A stretch of 36,511 nt of DNA, taken from Candidatus Laterigemmans baculatus. Its GTDB lineage: Bacteria; Planctomycetota; Planctomycetia; Pirellulales; Pirellulaceae. This document shows positions 8,372 to 17,321 of this stretch, piece after piece (positions within the stretch are counted from its first letter, which is position 1; every line of letters starts with the position of its first letter). Location: the NCBI RefSeq assembly GCF_010367455.1, contig NZ_WRPR01000073.1:1-36511 (forward strand). Direction: 5' to 3'. The notes under the pieces were generated by a model. It was not told the origin of the DNA. It saw nothing but the letters and a program-made list of their open reading frames with translations, and did no database searches. The position numbers and the translations under genes were made by a program.

Positions 8372-8503
8372 CTAGGTTAGCGATCCCGCTCTTAGCAGGA
8401 GCCGGTTTGACATTGTTTCTCCAAGGCACTTCGCGGCCTTGACGTGGCGGTCGTAGTCCGGCTTGAGATAGCCGTAGGAACCTGCTTCTGGATAGTAGCG
8501 CAT
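8372..8503 (-). other. Orphan 43-codon frame, possibly the 3' remnant of a gene
   Basis: The frame reads MRYYPEAGSYGYLKPDYDRH followed by VKAAKCLGETM and stops 18 bases before the DUF2200 start. Its composition (Tyr, Pro, Asp, Lys) is protein-like, while the overlapping frames give Arg/Ser-rich text. The same frame is open upstream (QHRAGIRWSFLVKVVVG), so it may be the tail of a lost larger gene. No family was recognised. Bases 8504-8695 contain no other gene I can support. Confidence 0.3.
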
Positions 8504-8695
8504 GCCGACGACGACCTTGACGAGGAAACTCCATCGTATGCCGGCTCGATGCTGGTAGACAGTCTTCGGTTGCTGCCGGGGCGAGGGGGGGATTGGGACG
8601 GTCAGGTCGGGAGAGAAGTTGCTGTGGACTCGGCGAGCTCCCAGTCGTTAGAAGCGGTACTTTTCAGGCACTGCACTTGGAAGCCGGTTGCGACG

Positions 8696-10345
8696 ATGAC
8701 TCACCCGCACTCCTTTCGATTGCTCGGTTCGTCCGCCCCCCGTGTCTTGAGCGTGGCGACTCTGCTCCTCTGCCATCTAGCCTTCATGGCAGGTTGTAGC
8801 TCCGAGCGCCCCGACGTGGCGACGGCTCCTCCGGAGACCGCGGAGTCCACGGCGGCATCCGGTCGCGAAACGGCCGCGCCCATAGAGGCCCAAGCTCCGC
8901 GGATCGATGCGGGTGCACACGCAGCTTCTGCGTACCCGGCTCCGGCCCCCGAGCACCCGGCAGCCAATTACCCGGCGCCCGAATCCGCCGCTGCGGCCGA
9001 AGCCATGGCACCGATGGCGATGCGGTCGGCGGCTCCGATGTCCCATCAGCTGCAGGGGTCCAATCAACTGCAGGGGCCCGAGCATCTGCATGAATTGCCT
9101 GCCGGATCGACGCATGCGGCGGAGGAAGGCTATGCCACGGTTCAAGTGTTTTATGCGACCGACCGGGCCCGCGATCCGCTCTCGCTCGAAGCGTATCAGA
9201 TCAGTGGTGCTCGGCAGCCGGTGATGCTGCTCGGCGTGCTGGCGGTCGGCTGCGGATTCCTTGCACTCCTGTCGATGCTTCGGGGGCGGAGCTCCGCGAG
9301 TGCGGTAGCGGCGCTCGGAGCGGTGGGCAGCGGCGGGATGGCCGCAGCCTGCGTCGTGCTCGGCTCGGCGAACATCGAGAAGCACGGCGTGATCTACAAC
9401 AGCGAACGGGGGACGCTCACCCGCGGCGTCTGCGAGGTGACGGTTCCCGATTCGCACCAGCGCGGCCAGGTCGAGCGGCCGAGCCTGCTCCGCTTCGAAT
9501 TTCGCGAGGACCAGCGGAAACACGTCGTGCTCACGAGCGCCGTGGAGCTCACGCAGAACGATTTCCAACGGCGGCTGGCCGAACTGGTGGACGAGTCGGA
9601 CGAGCGCGATCTGCTGGTCTTCATCCATGGCTATAACGTCGACTTCGAGTCGGCCGTGCAGCGGACCGCGCAGATCGCCGTCGACCTTCCGTTTCACGGT
9701 GTCCCGATCTGTTACAGCTGGCCCAGCCAAGGCACGTTGCTCGGATACCCGGTCGACGAGAACAACGTGGCCTGGACAACGTCGCACCTCCGCTCGTTCC
9801 TGATGGAGCTGGCCGAATCCAGCGGAGCGGATTCGATCAATCTGGTCGCCCACAGCATGGGCAACCGGGCGCTGACGTCGGCGCTGAGTGAAATCAGTTT
9901 CCAGTTGTCCGAAGACGAGCAGCCACCGTTCGACCGCGTCGTGTTGGCGGCTCCGGACGTCGATGCCGATCACTTCCGCAAAGACCTCGCTCCGCGATTG
10001 CTGGAGACCTCGCGGCACGTGACGCTCTACGCATCCTCGGACGACCGGGCGTTGATCGCCTCAAAACAGGTCCACGGTTATCCGCGGGCAGGCGAGAGCG
10101 GTTCGCAGATCGTCGTCGTCCCCGGGGTCGAAACGATCGACGTGTCGGGGATCGATCTGTCGCTGCTCGGACACAGCTATTACGGCGACAACGGAGCGAT
10201 GCTCCGCGATCTGTTCCAGCTCGTCCACGATCGCTTGCCGGCTGGGCAGCGAGCCTCGTTATTGCCTCGAGGCTACGGCACGATGACCTACTGGCAGCTG
10301 GCCGCCGCCTCGCTGGCCGAGCGGGTGGCACCGCCAGTCCGATAG
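8696..10345 (+). CDS. DUF900 alpha/beta-hydrolase lipoprotein with inserted transmembrane hairpin
   Basis: I chose the ATG at 8696 because it begins a lipoprotein signal (LLLCHLAFMAGC, Cys34). The resulting protein has 549 residues. Residues 35-140 are a low-complexity Ala/Pro/Gln linker. The DUF900 fold starts with VQVFYATDRARD near 147 and is interrupted at about 172-223 by two hydrophobic segments. It resumes with VIYNSERGTLTRGVCEVTVP and continues to LVFIHGYNVDFESAVQRTAQ (oxyanion region) and NLVAHSMGNRAL, with Ser387 as likely nucleophile. A Cys-anchored envelope esterase/lipase is inferred; the substrate is unknown. An upstream in-frame start at 8444 would place an unrelated stretch before the signal and was rejected. 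The gene converges with secA. Confidence 0.87.
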   Translation: MTHPHSFRLLGSSAPRVLSVATLLLCHLAFMAGCSSERPDVATAPPETAESTAASGRETAAPIEAQAPRIDAGAHAASAYPAPAPEHPAANYPAPESAAAAEAMAPMAMRSAAPMSHQLQGSNQLQGPEHLHELPAGSTHAAEEGYATVQVFYATDRARDPLSLEAYQISGARQPVMLLGVLAVGCGFLALLSMLRGRSSASAVAALGAVGSGGMAAACVVLGSANIEKHGVIYNSERGTLTRGVCEVTVPDSHQRGQVERPSLLRFEFREDQRKHVVLTSAVELTQNDFQRRLAELVDESDERDLLVFIHGYNVDFESAVQRTAQIAVDLPFHGVPICYSWPSQGTLLGYPVDENNVAWTTSHLRSFLMELAESSGADSINLVAHSMGNRALTSALSEISFQLSEDEQPPFDRVVLAAPDVDADHFRKDLAPRLLETSRHVTLYASSDDRALIASKQVHGYPRAGESGSQIVVVPGVETIDVSGIDLSLLGHSYYGDNGAMLRDLFQLVHDRLPAGQRASLLPRGYGTMTYWQLAAASLAERVAPPVR

Positions 10346-10405
10346 CCGACAGGCCGGTGTCCGGTAGCCGGTAACCGGTTTCCGGTTTCCGGCAGAAGGC
10401 TGGGA
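10346..10405. other. Convergent intergenic spacer rich in CCGGT/CCGGTT repeats
   Basis: This 60-bp spacer separates the stops of two converging genes. It contains a run of near-repeats (TCCGGTAGCCGGTAACCGG, then TTTCCGG twice) that can fold in several self-complementary registers. It may help end transcription from both sides, but there is no T-tract. Confidence 0.4.
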
Positions 10406-12493
10406 TCAGTCGGGCGTATCGAGGTACGGGTCCTGTCCGATTTCGCGCTGCAGCTTTTTGCGTTCCTTCTCGTGGTGCAGAAGCACCATTCGGTCGCGAA
10501 AGTGTTTCCGTTCGACTTTGATTTGGGCTTTCCGAAACGCGGGCGCGAAGTTGTGGAAGGGCCCCGGCGCGGTCTCTCCGAGCCGCTTGAGTTTCAGCCC
10601 TTTGTCGGGCCCATAGCCGTTCTTGAGGATGTCGTCGTCGAGCGACAAGTATTGGCGGTAGGAGCCGTTATCGCCTTGCCGGCCGCAGCGTCCGATCAGC
10701 TGGCGGTCGATGCGGGCCGCGTCATGCAACTCGGTGCAGATCACGTGCATTCCGCCGATCGCCTCCACACCGGGAGCAAGCTTGACGTCGGTACCACGTC
10801 CGGCCATATTCGTCGCCACGGTCACTTTGCCAAAGCCGCCAGCGCGAGCCACGATGTCCGCCTCCTCAGCGACCTTGTTGGCGTTGAGTGTTTCGTGTTC
10901 GATCCCCGCCTCGTCGAGCAGCTTGGAGATGGCTTCGGATTTGTCGATCGAGCGAGTCCCGATCAGGACCGGTCGGCCCTGGCTGTGCATCTCTTGGACT
11001 TCTTTGACGATCTCCACGAATTTATCGTGCATCGACCCGAACACGCGGTCGGGTAACTGCACGCGTTTCGGGGGCCGGTTCGTGGGGACGCGGATGACCG
11101 GCGTGCGGTAGATCTTCTTCAGCTCGCCGGCACTGTTGGCCGCCGTTCCGGTCATCCCGGCCAGATGGTGATAGCGGAGGAAGAGGTCCTGGACGGTGAT
11201 CCGAGCCGCTTGTCCGGTCGGGACGGAGATCTCGAGTTGCTCCTTGGCTTCGATCGCTTGGTGGATCCCGTCGCGCCATTTTCGTCCCTCGGCCAAGCGA
11301 CCGGTGAATTCGTCGACGATGACGATCTCGTCCCCTTTCTGCCCCGATTTGATGACGTACTGGCGGTCGCGAATGAATTCCTTATAGACTTTGGCAGCCC
11401 GCTCGGTGAATTCATAAAGGTCGACTAGGCCCATCGTGCGGACGAGGTCGGATTTGGGAAGCGAACGCACAAGCCCTCGACCGCGGCCGGTCAGCTCGTA
11501 CTTTTTCGTTTCCTTGTCGATCGTGTAATGCTCGTCTTCGATAAACGCGGGTGCATGCTCGGCAGCCCAGCGGTAGGTCTCGACGATCTGGTCGCGGACC
11601 GTGTCCTCGATCGAACCAATGATCAGCGGCGTCCGCGCCTCGTCGATCAAGATGCTGTCCGCTTCGTCGACCAGACAGAAATGCATGCCCCGCATTACCG
11701 GCGCGTCGCCGCCGTCGGAAAATTGGGTGCGGGAATCGCCGAGCATTTCGGCGCCGAGCCGGTTCTGGGCCCGCAGCAGGAGGCGGTCGCGGAGGAAGTC
11801 GAAACCGAACTCCTTCGCCGTCCCATAGGTCACATCGCTCGAGTAGCTCTTGCGTCGCGAACCTTGATCGTCTTGCGTCTGGATGATTCCGACCGAGACG
11901 CCGAGGAGCGCAAACAGCGGCTTCATCCACTCGGCGTCGCGTTTGGCCAAGTAATCGTTGACCGTCGCCAGGTGGGCCCCCTTGCCGACGAGGCTGTGCA
12001 GATACAGCGGCAGGGTCGCCGTCAGCGTCTTCCCTTCACCGGTCTGCATCTCGGCGATGCACCCTTCGAACAACGACATGCCGCCGATCAGCTGGACGTC
12101 GTAGTGCCGCATGCCCATCGTCCGCCGTCCCGACTCGCGAACCAGGGCATAGGCCTCGGGCAGGAGTGATTTGAGCGGCTCGCCCGCTTTGGCTCGATAG
12201 CGGATCGCCAAGCTCCGTTTGCGGATCTGGGCGTCGCTTTCGGCCTGGAGCAGCGGTTCGAAGTCACCGATCCGCTGGAGCCAGCGTTTCCAGCGGAGCA
12301 GTCGCGGGCGGGTGCCGACGGCCATCCAGGTCGAGAGTTTCAAACCGCCATCGTTGCGCTCCGCGACGGCCAGCAAGGATGGGTCGCCCGTCGACCGATC
12401 AGCGGCCACCGCCGCGCCCTCATCCTCAAGGGGCGCACTCTCGGGCTTCGGCTGGGACTGGGGCAAGTTGGTTTCGGCGTCGGTCGACGTCAT
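10406..12493 (-). CDS. Short SecA-type preprotein translocase ATPase (695 aa)
   Basis: The nucleotide-binding domain 1 carries MQTGEGKT at 149-156 (Walker A), VNDYLAKRDAEWM, YGTAKEFGFDFLRD and LVDEADS at about 274-280 (DEAD/Walker B). The preprotein cross-linking region follows. NBD2 then shows IGTRSIDKSEAISKLLDEAG, TNMAGRGTDVKLAPGVEAI and QLIGRCGRQGDNGS. The protein ends about 80 residues after NBD2, with a helix like the start of the SecA helical scaffold (AQIKVERKHFRDRMVLLHHE). The helical wing, long C-terminal region and zinc-binding tail of housekeeping SecA (about 840-1000 residues) are therefore missing. It is likely a second, specialised SecA. The first 50 residues are a Pro/Ser/Glu-rich extension. 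The gene diverges from the BBP7 barrel gene across 217 bp (12494-12710), which should hold both promoters; I could not assign -35/-10 boxes. Confidence 0.92.
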   Translation of the reverse strand: MTSTDAETNLPQSQPKPESAPLEDEGAAVAADRSTGDPSLLAVAERNDGGLKLSTWMAVGTRPRLLRWKRWLQRIGDFEPLLQAESDAQIRKRSLAIRYRAKAGEPLKSLLPEAYALVRESGRRTMGMRHYDVQLIGGMSLFEGCIAEMQTGEGKTLTATLPLYLHSLVGKGAHLATVNDYLAKRDAEWMKPLFALLGVSVGIIQTQDDQGSRRKSYSSDVTYGTAKEFGFDFLRDRLLLRAQNRLGAEMLGDSRTQFSDGGDAPVMRGMHFCLVDEADSILIDEARTPLIIGSIEDTVRDQIVETYRWAAEHAPAFIEDEHYTIDKETKKYELTGRGRGLVRSLPKSDLVRTMGLVDLYEFTERAAKVYKEFIRDRQYVIKSGQKGDEIVIVDEFTGRLAEGRKWRDGIHQAIEAKEQLEISVPTGQAARITVQDLFLRYHHLAGMTGTAANSAGELKKIYRTPVIRVPTNRPPKRVQLPDRVFGSMHDKFVEIVKEVQEMHSQGRPVLIGTRSIDKSEAISKLLDEAGIEHETLNANKVAEEADIVARAGGFGKVTVATNMAGRGTDVKLAPGVEAIGGMHVICTELHDAARIDRQLIGRCGRQGDNGSYRQYLSLDDDILKNGYGPDKGLKLKRLGETAPGPFHNFAPAFRKAQIKVERKHFRDRMVLLHHEKERKKLQREIGQDPYLDTPD

Positions 12494-12710
12494 GCAACTA
12501 AATCCGACTTTTCTCGGGAAAACGTCCGGTTTCTCTCATCTTATCCCACCCTGCCGCGAAGGGGAGTCAGATAAGTCCGGCTTTACTCCGGAAGATAGGA
12601 AGAATAGGGGGGCGCTGCCGCTCGTCCGGGACGTACCGCAAGTCGGTGGGGGAATCCGTCGATGCAAAGACGGCAGTTGTGCCAGATTTCACGGATTGAA
12701 GAGTGGTCCA

Positions 12711-14093
12711 ATGAAACGCAGAAAACTGAGGCTGTCGTGTCTCCTGCTCCTCGTCGGAGCGGTGAACGCGAACGCCCAAGATACCCGATTCCCATCGTAC
12801 GACGACGACGCCGTCTTCGTCGGCGACACCGCCGATACAGGAACCTACGTGGGTGATTCCTACGTCGGTTCGGGAAGCTCCGTCCGCGGCGAGACGGTCG
12901 GTTGGTCGGAGACAGCTCCGGCGGCCGGCGGCTCGCACCACCTCCCCGGCTCGCACTCGGCTCACCGTAGCCAGCATGCGACCCAGGGACACTACCACGC
13001 GCCGAGCAGCTATGCTTCGAGCGAGTACTGTGGAGAGATCGGCAGCGTGCTCCATGGTTGCAACCCCAAGTGGTTGCGAGCCGAGACGCTGCTTTGGTTC
13101 CCCAAGGGGCGGGACGGCTCGCCGCTGGTGAGCGCAAACACGGCGACCGGTGATCCGCTCCAAACGGTGTTTGGCAACGACATCGGCGAAGGCTTGGCTC
13201 CCGGCTTCCGGCTCGACTTCGGACACTACTTTGCCGGTGGCCAGTATGGTCTCGGCGCCCGCGTCTGGGGCCTGTACGACGCCAGCGACGATTTCTCGGC
13301 GTCGAGCGACGGAACTCGCGATCTGGCGCGGCCGTTCTTCAACACGAACCCCGTTTTCGGACCGCCCCGCGATGACTTTGCGATCATCGGTGGCGTCCTC
13401 GGGGGCGAGACTTTCACCGGCAGCGTCAATGCCGAGTCGGAACTGGATATGATCGCGACCGAAGCCTACGGCCGCATGATGCTCGGCCAAGGCGCCGGGT
13501 TCCACGTCGACCTGCTCGGCGGTTACAGCTACTTCGGAATCGACGACACGCTCACGATCAACAGCTCGACGACGAACGTGACGACCGACCCAGGTCTGGT
13601 GCGCACGTTCCGTGACAGCTACGAGACCGAAAACCACTTCCACGGTGGCCAGATCGGTCTGGAAACGATCCTCAAGCAGGGTCGCTGGTCGTTGCTGACG
13701 CTGACCAAGGTCCACTTGGGCAACGTCCGCCAGCAAGTCAACATCGACGGCTCGTCGACGCGACAGGTCGCGGCTCCGGTTCCGCTCGAAACGTTCGACA
13801 ACGGCTTCCTGGTCCAGGGTCAGCAGGGACAATACGAACGCGACCAGTTCACGTTCGTCCCCGAGCTGAACCTCAAGCTGGCCTACATGCTGCGTCGCAA
13901 CATCAGCCTCTCGGTCGGCTACTCGTTCCTCTACTGGGATGATCTGGCGCTGGCTTCGGATCAGATCGACAACCGAGTCGACGGCGCGCTGCTCCTCACG
14001 GACGATCCGAATCCGGTCCAAGAGGACTTCACAATCCGCGATTCTGGCTTCTGGATCCAAGGCATCGACTTGGGCGTCACGATCGACTTCTAA
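12711..14093 (+). CDS. BBP7-family outer membrane beta-barrel protein
   Basis: The ATG at 12711 starts a clear signal peptide (MKRRKLRLSCLLLLVGAVNA, with cleavage after NANA). The 460-residue product has a Ser/His-rich linker (about 25-110), then CNPKWLRAETLLWFPKGRDG, typical of the planctomycete BBP7 family. Alternating amphipathic strands follow (GLAPGFRLDFGHYF, AYGRMMLGQGAGFHVDLLGG, LNLKLAYMLRRNISLSVGYS), and the end is GFWIQGIDLGVTIDF. The terminal Phe after beta-type residues is the usual outer-membrane assembly signal. The role is a cell-envelope pore or structural barrel; the substrate is unknown. The start at 12219 would run antisense through secA and was rejected. A strong terminator follows at 14132. 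Confidence 0.9.
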   Translation: MKRRKLRLSCLLLLVGAVNANAQDTRFPSYDDDAVFVGDTADTGTYVGDSYVGSGSSVRGETVGWSETAPAAGGSHHLPGSHSAHRSQHATQGHYHAPSSYASSEYCGEIGSVLHGCNPKWLRAETLLWFPKGRDGSPLVSANTATGDPLQTVFGNDIGEGLAPGFRLDFGHYFAGGQYGLGARVWGLYDASDDFSASSDGTRDLARPFFNTNPVFGPPRDDFAIIGGVLGGETFTGSVNAESELDMIATEAYGRMMLGQGAGFHVDLLGGYSYFGIDDTLTINSSTTNVTTDPGLVRTFRDSYETENHFHGGQIGLETILKQGRWSLLTLTKVHLGNVRQQVNIDGSSTRQVAAPVPLETFDNGFLVQGQQGQYERDQFTFVPELNLKLAYMLRRNISLSVGYSFLYWDDLALASDQIDNRVDGALLLTDDPNPVQEDFTIRDSGFWIQGIDLGVTIDF

Positions 14094-14131
14094 GACGCTT
14101 GCGTGCGACTGGCACAACGACTTGCAAAGCG

Positions 14132-14163
14132 AAAGTGCGGCATCGGAAACGGTGCCGCACTTT
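14132..14163. terminator. Bidirectional intrinsic terminator between BBP7 and DUF151 genes
   Basis: AAAGTGCGGCA (14132-14142) pairs perfectly with TGCCGCACTTT (14153-14163) around a 10-base loop. A T-run follows on the plus strand and an A-run precedes the stem, giving a T-run on the minus strand too. It lies 38 bp after the BBP7 stop and 15 bp after the DUF151 stop, so it can serve both converging genes. Confidence 0.88.
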
Positions 14164-14178
14164 TCTGCGGTTTCCCGG

Positions 14179-14586
14179 CTACGGTTTCATCGCGTCTTCG
14201 AGGACTTGTTCGGAGACGTAGATCGGTAGCGGGGGATGGAACGTGACGGCAACGGCGATCGCGTCGGAGGGGCGGGAATCGATCTCGATGATCTCGCCGT
14301 CCCGTTTCAAGCGGAGGTGGGCAAAGTAGGTGTGGTCTCGAAGTTCGCTGATCACGACGCTGTCGACTTCGGCCCCCAAGGCTTCGGCGACGTGCACGAC
14401 CAAATCATGGGTCAGCGGCCGCGGCGGGTGGTAGTCGTCTTTGACCCGGCGGTCGATGTTGGTCGCCTCAAAGATGCCGATCAAAATCGGGAACTGCCGA
14501 TCTCCGTCGACTTCCCGCAAGTAGATCACTTGGTTGTCGCTGATTTCGCTGATGATGATCCGCGCCAGCTGCATTTGCACGGGCAT
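14179..14586 (-). CDS. DUF151 bifunctional nuclease family protein, 135 aa
   Basis: The product MPVQMQLARIIISEISDNQV continues with FPILIGIFEATNIDRRVKDD, LTHDLVVHVAEALGAEVDSV and IIEIDSRPSDAIAVAVTFHP, the conserved core of the DUF151 (bifunctional nuclease, BFN) family. The SRPSDAIA motif is the most conserved part. Members have been reported with DNase/RNase activity; here only family membership can be stated. The ATG at 14586 puts Met directly before the conserved domain; longer starts add low-complexity sequence. A GAGCGAG precedes it. The length is typical of the single-domain form (the UVR-fused form is longer). Confidence 0.9.
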   Translation of the reverse strand: MPVQMQLARIIISEISDNQVIYLREVDGDRQFPILIGIFEATNIDRRVKDDYHPPRPLTHDLVVHVAEALGAEVDSVVISELRDHTYFAHLRLKRDGEIIEIDSRPSDAIAVAVTFHPPLPIYVSEQVLEDAMKP

Positions 14587-15004
14587 CGCTGCTCGCTCAT
14601 GAGAAGAGGAAAAAAAGGAAAAGCGGGGAGGCTGCTGCTTCGCCCGCTCGAGATACCAGTATACCGCCCCGGCAGCACGCGAAGGAGCCTCGCCCTGGGA
14701 TGGTGAAAAGCCCGGAGGAAAAGGTCGCCAGAAGTAGAAACGGCGAGTCAAAATCTCACCCTCCCGCCCCGCGGGAGGGTCGGGCTCTTAGGCCCGGGGA
14801 GGGCAATGGGTTTCGGCACGAACTCTCGATTGAGCCGTGAGAAAAGAAGCAAATGCGTTGAAGAAAAGGGTCACACGCACTCATCACGCGAGCGTCTACC
14901 GGCCCCTCCCCGCTCGTTCCTCGCGACCCTCCCGGGGGGAGGGTGATCTCTTTCGCGGAACAGCTTCAACTCATTTACGAGAAAGTTTTCTCCGGCAACG
15001 GGGC
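14587..15004. other. Intergenic region of 418 bp, mostly repeat
   Basis: This stretch lies between the start of the DUF151 gene and the stop of glgB. It holds upstream sequence of the DUF151 gene (14587-14756, with an A-rich run near 14605) and the element at 14757-14945. No credible gene is present. Confidence 0.6.
14757..14945. mobile_element. Second copy of the CACCCTCCC hairpin element, inverted
   Basis: The left module 14757-14804 (CACCCTCCCGCCCCGCGGGA, then GTCGGGCTCTTAGGCCCGGG) is the reverse complement of the right module of the element at 2508-2551, with a few changes. The right module 14902-14945 (GCCCCTCCCCGCTCGTTCCT, ending GGGAGGGTG) is the reverse complement of 2424-2466. So the two copies have the same two end modules in opposite orientation. 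The central part is about 97 bp here and about 41 bp in the first copy, and the CTGTCAGAA outer ends are absent here. Confidence 0.8.
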
Positions 15005-17263
15005 CTACAGCACGCGAGGCCGAGCGACTCCTTCGTGCCGGAAGATCGAGACGCCCAGCGGCGGCAGATCGATCACCAACGAGTCGGCTCGGCCGTGGTG
15101 GCCGTGGCCCGTCGCTTCGGCTCCGGGATGGGTGCCGACGTTGCTTCCGCCGTAGATCGACGCATCGCTGTTGAAGATCTCCCGCCAGAAGCCTCCGGTC
15201 GGCACTCCGATTCGGTACCCGCGGCGGACCACCGGAGTGAAGTTGCAGCAGACGAGCACCAGCGGGTCGTCCTTGTCCGATTTGCGGAGGTAGGAGAGGA
15301 TGCTGTCGTCCGCGTTCATCGCATCGACCCATTCGAATCCGCCGCTCGTGAAGTCGTCACGGTGGAGAGCCGGGTTGTCGATCACGGCGCGGTTCAAGTC
15401 GGCAACGCATTGTTGGATCCCGCGGTGGTTGTCGAAATCCAACAGCGACCACTCGATCCCCCGGTCGTGGTTCCACTCGTTCCACATCCCGATCTCGCCC
15501 CCCATGAACAGCAACTTCTTGCCGGGGTGCGTCCACATGTAGCTGTACAGCAGGCGGAGGTTGGCGAACTTTTGCCACATGTCCCCCGGCATCTGGCTCA
15601 GCAGCGCTCCCTTACCGTGCACCACTTCGTCGTGCGAGAGCGGCAGCATGAACCGTTCGCTGAAGGCATAGATCAGGCTGAACGTCAGCTCGCTGTGGTG
15701 GAAGCGGCGGTGGATCGGCTCGTGATGGAAGTACCGCAAGCTGTCGTTCATCCAGCCCATATTCCATTTCAGCGAGAAGCCGAGTCCACCGTCCTCGACC
15801 GGACGCGAGACGCCCGGCCAGGAGGTCGATTCCTCGGCGATCGTCAGCGCCCCGGGATAATCCTCGTGAGCGGCCGAATTGAATTCGCGGAGGAAGTGCA
15901 GGGCCTCGAGGTTTTCACGGCCGCCATACTGATTTGGAATCCACTGGTCGTGCTCGCGGCTGTAGTCCAGGTAGAGCATCGAAGCGACGGCGTCCACGCG
16001 GAGCCCGTCGATGTGATAGCGATCGAGCCAGAACAGGCCGTTAGCGACCAAGAAGTTGCGGACTTCGTTGCGTCCATAATTGAAAATCTTGGTGCCCCAG
16101 TCCGGGTGTTCGCCCTGCCGCGGATCGCCGTGCTCGTAGAGCGCCGTGCCGTCGAACTGGGCCAAGCCGTGGCTGTCGCGAGGGAAGTGGGCCGGAACCC
16201 AGTCGAGGATCACGCCGATCCCGTGGCGGTGGCAGTAGTCGACGAAGAACATGAAGTCCTGCGGCGTGCCGTAGCGGCTGGTCGCAGCGTAGTAGCCAAC
16301 GGTCTGGTAGCCCCACGAGCCGGTGAACGGGTGCTCGCTGATCGGCATCAGCTCGATGTGCGTAAAGTTCATGCGGCGGCAGTACTCGACGAGCCGCTTC
16401 GCCAGCTCGCGATAGTTGAACCAGCCGTGGGCGCGATCGCCTCCCTGCATCCAGCTGCCGAGATGGACTTCGTAGATCGACATCGGCTTGGCGAGCTGGT
16501 CGTTTTTCCGCCGCTGCTCGAGCCACGACTGATCGTTCCACTCAAACGAGCTCAAGTCGCTGATGATCGAGGCGGTGTGCGGAGGAATCTCCGCGGCAAA
16601 GCCCAACGGGTCGCTCTTGTCGATCCAGGATCCGTGAGCCGTCAGCAACCGGTACTTGTACTTCTGGCCATCTTTGGCACCGGGAATGAACAGCTCCCAA
16701 ATCCCCGCGTCGCTGCCCCGCATCCCATGCTGCCGTCCGTCCCAGCCGTTGAAGTCGCCGATGACTTGCACGGTCCGGGCGTTCGGCGCCCAGACCGCGA
16801 AGTTGACTCCCTCGATTCCATCGACCGTGCGGATCTGAGCCCCCATCCGCTCATACAACTTGCGGTGGCGTCCTTCGCCCATCAAGTAGCGGTCGAAGTC
16901 GGAAAAGATTGAGGGAGCTGCGTAGGGATCGTTCATGGTGACTATCTCGCCGGAGCGTTTGGCAACGCGAATGCGGTAAGGAGAATGGGGAACCGAAGAG
17001 GCTGCCGAAGCGATCCGCGCCCCCTCCTCGGGCGTGCAAATCGCTTCGTAAAAGCCGGCCGGGTGGATCCGCCGCATCGGCCGCGGCACACCCTGCGGCC
17101 CCTCGATCAACCAGGCCTGCAGGCTATCCGGGACAAACGTCCGCACGGCCGTCGCCGGCCGCCCCTGATACACCACCTGGTGCGGACCGAGCAACGCAGC
17201 GGGATTCTCGTGACGACCTTCGACCAATTGCCCGAGCTGAGAGAGCGTGACTTCCGTGTGCAT
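15005..17263 (-). CDS. glgB: 1,4-alpha-glucan branching enzyme GlgB
   Basis: This 752-residue cytoplasmic enzyme introduces alpha-1,6 branches into glycogen. The N-terminal part (about 1-110) is the extra GlgB N1 domain ([20 protein letters not shown]). A CBM48 domain follows (about 135-230, [20 protein letters not shown]). The GH13 catalytic barrel spans about 260-620. It has the four family regions: [19 protein letters not shown] with the nucleophile Asp near 424; TIAEESTSW with the acid Glu near 476; and [13 protein letters not shown] with Asp near 543. The end carries the usual all-beta domain. The length is normal for long GlgB proteins. No other glycogen genes are adjacent. Confidence 0.97.
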   Translation of the reverse strand: MHTEVTLSQLGQLVEGRHENPAALLGPHQVVYQGRPATAVRTFVPDSLQAWLIEGPQGVPRPMRRIHPAGFYEAICTPEEGARIASAASSVPHSPYRIRVAKRSGEIVTMNDPYAAPSIFSDFDRYLMGEGRHRKLYERMGAQIRTVDGIEGVNFAVWAPNARTVQVIGDFNGWDGRQHGMRGSDAGIWELFIPGAKDGQKYKYRLLTAHGSWIDKSDPLGFAAEIPPHTASIISDLSSFEWNDQSWLEQRRKNDQLAKPMSIYEVHLGSWMQGGDRAHGWFNYRELAKRLVEYCRRMNFTHIELMPISEHPFTGSWGYQTVGYYAATSRYGTPQDFMFFVDYCHRHGIGVILDWVPAHFPRDSHGLAQFDGTALYEHGDPRQGEHPDWGTKIFNYGRNEVRNFLVANGLFWLDRYHIDGLRVDAVASMLYLDYSREHDQWIPNQYGGRENLEALHFLREFNSAAHEDYPGALTIAEESTSWPGVSRPVEDGGLGFSLKWNMGWMNDSLRYFHHEPIHRRFHHSELTFSLIYAFSERFMLPLSHDEVVHGKGALLSQMPGDMWQKFANLRLLYSYMWTHPGKKLLFMGGEIGMWNEWNHDRGIEWSLLDFDNHRGIQQCVADLNRAVIDNPALHRDDFTSGGFEWVDAMNADDSILSYLRKSDKDDPLVLVCCNFTPVVRRGYRIGVPTGGFWREIFNSDASIYGGSNVGTHPGAEATGHGHHGRADSLVIDLPPLGVSIFRHEGVARPRVL

Positions 17264-17321
17264 AGCGAGGTGTTCTTCTAAAAACGATTGTGAGGACTGT
17301 GAATGGTGTCGGGAAGCAACC

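Noticed and set aside
12567-14117. 516-codon minus-strand frame opposite the BBP7 gene
   Set aside because: It crosses the BBP7 signal peptide region and lacks a ribosome-binding site; the plus strand has a signal peptide, family motifs and a terminator.
14837-16912. 691-codon open frame on the plus strand opposite glgB
   Set aside because: The minus strand encodes an intact GlgB with all catalytic motifs; the plus frame starts in a repeat and has no recognisable motif.
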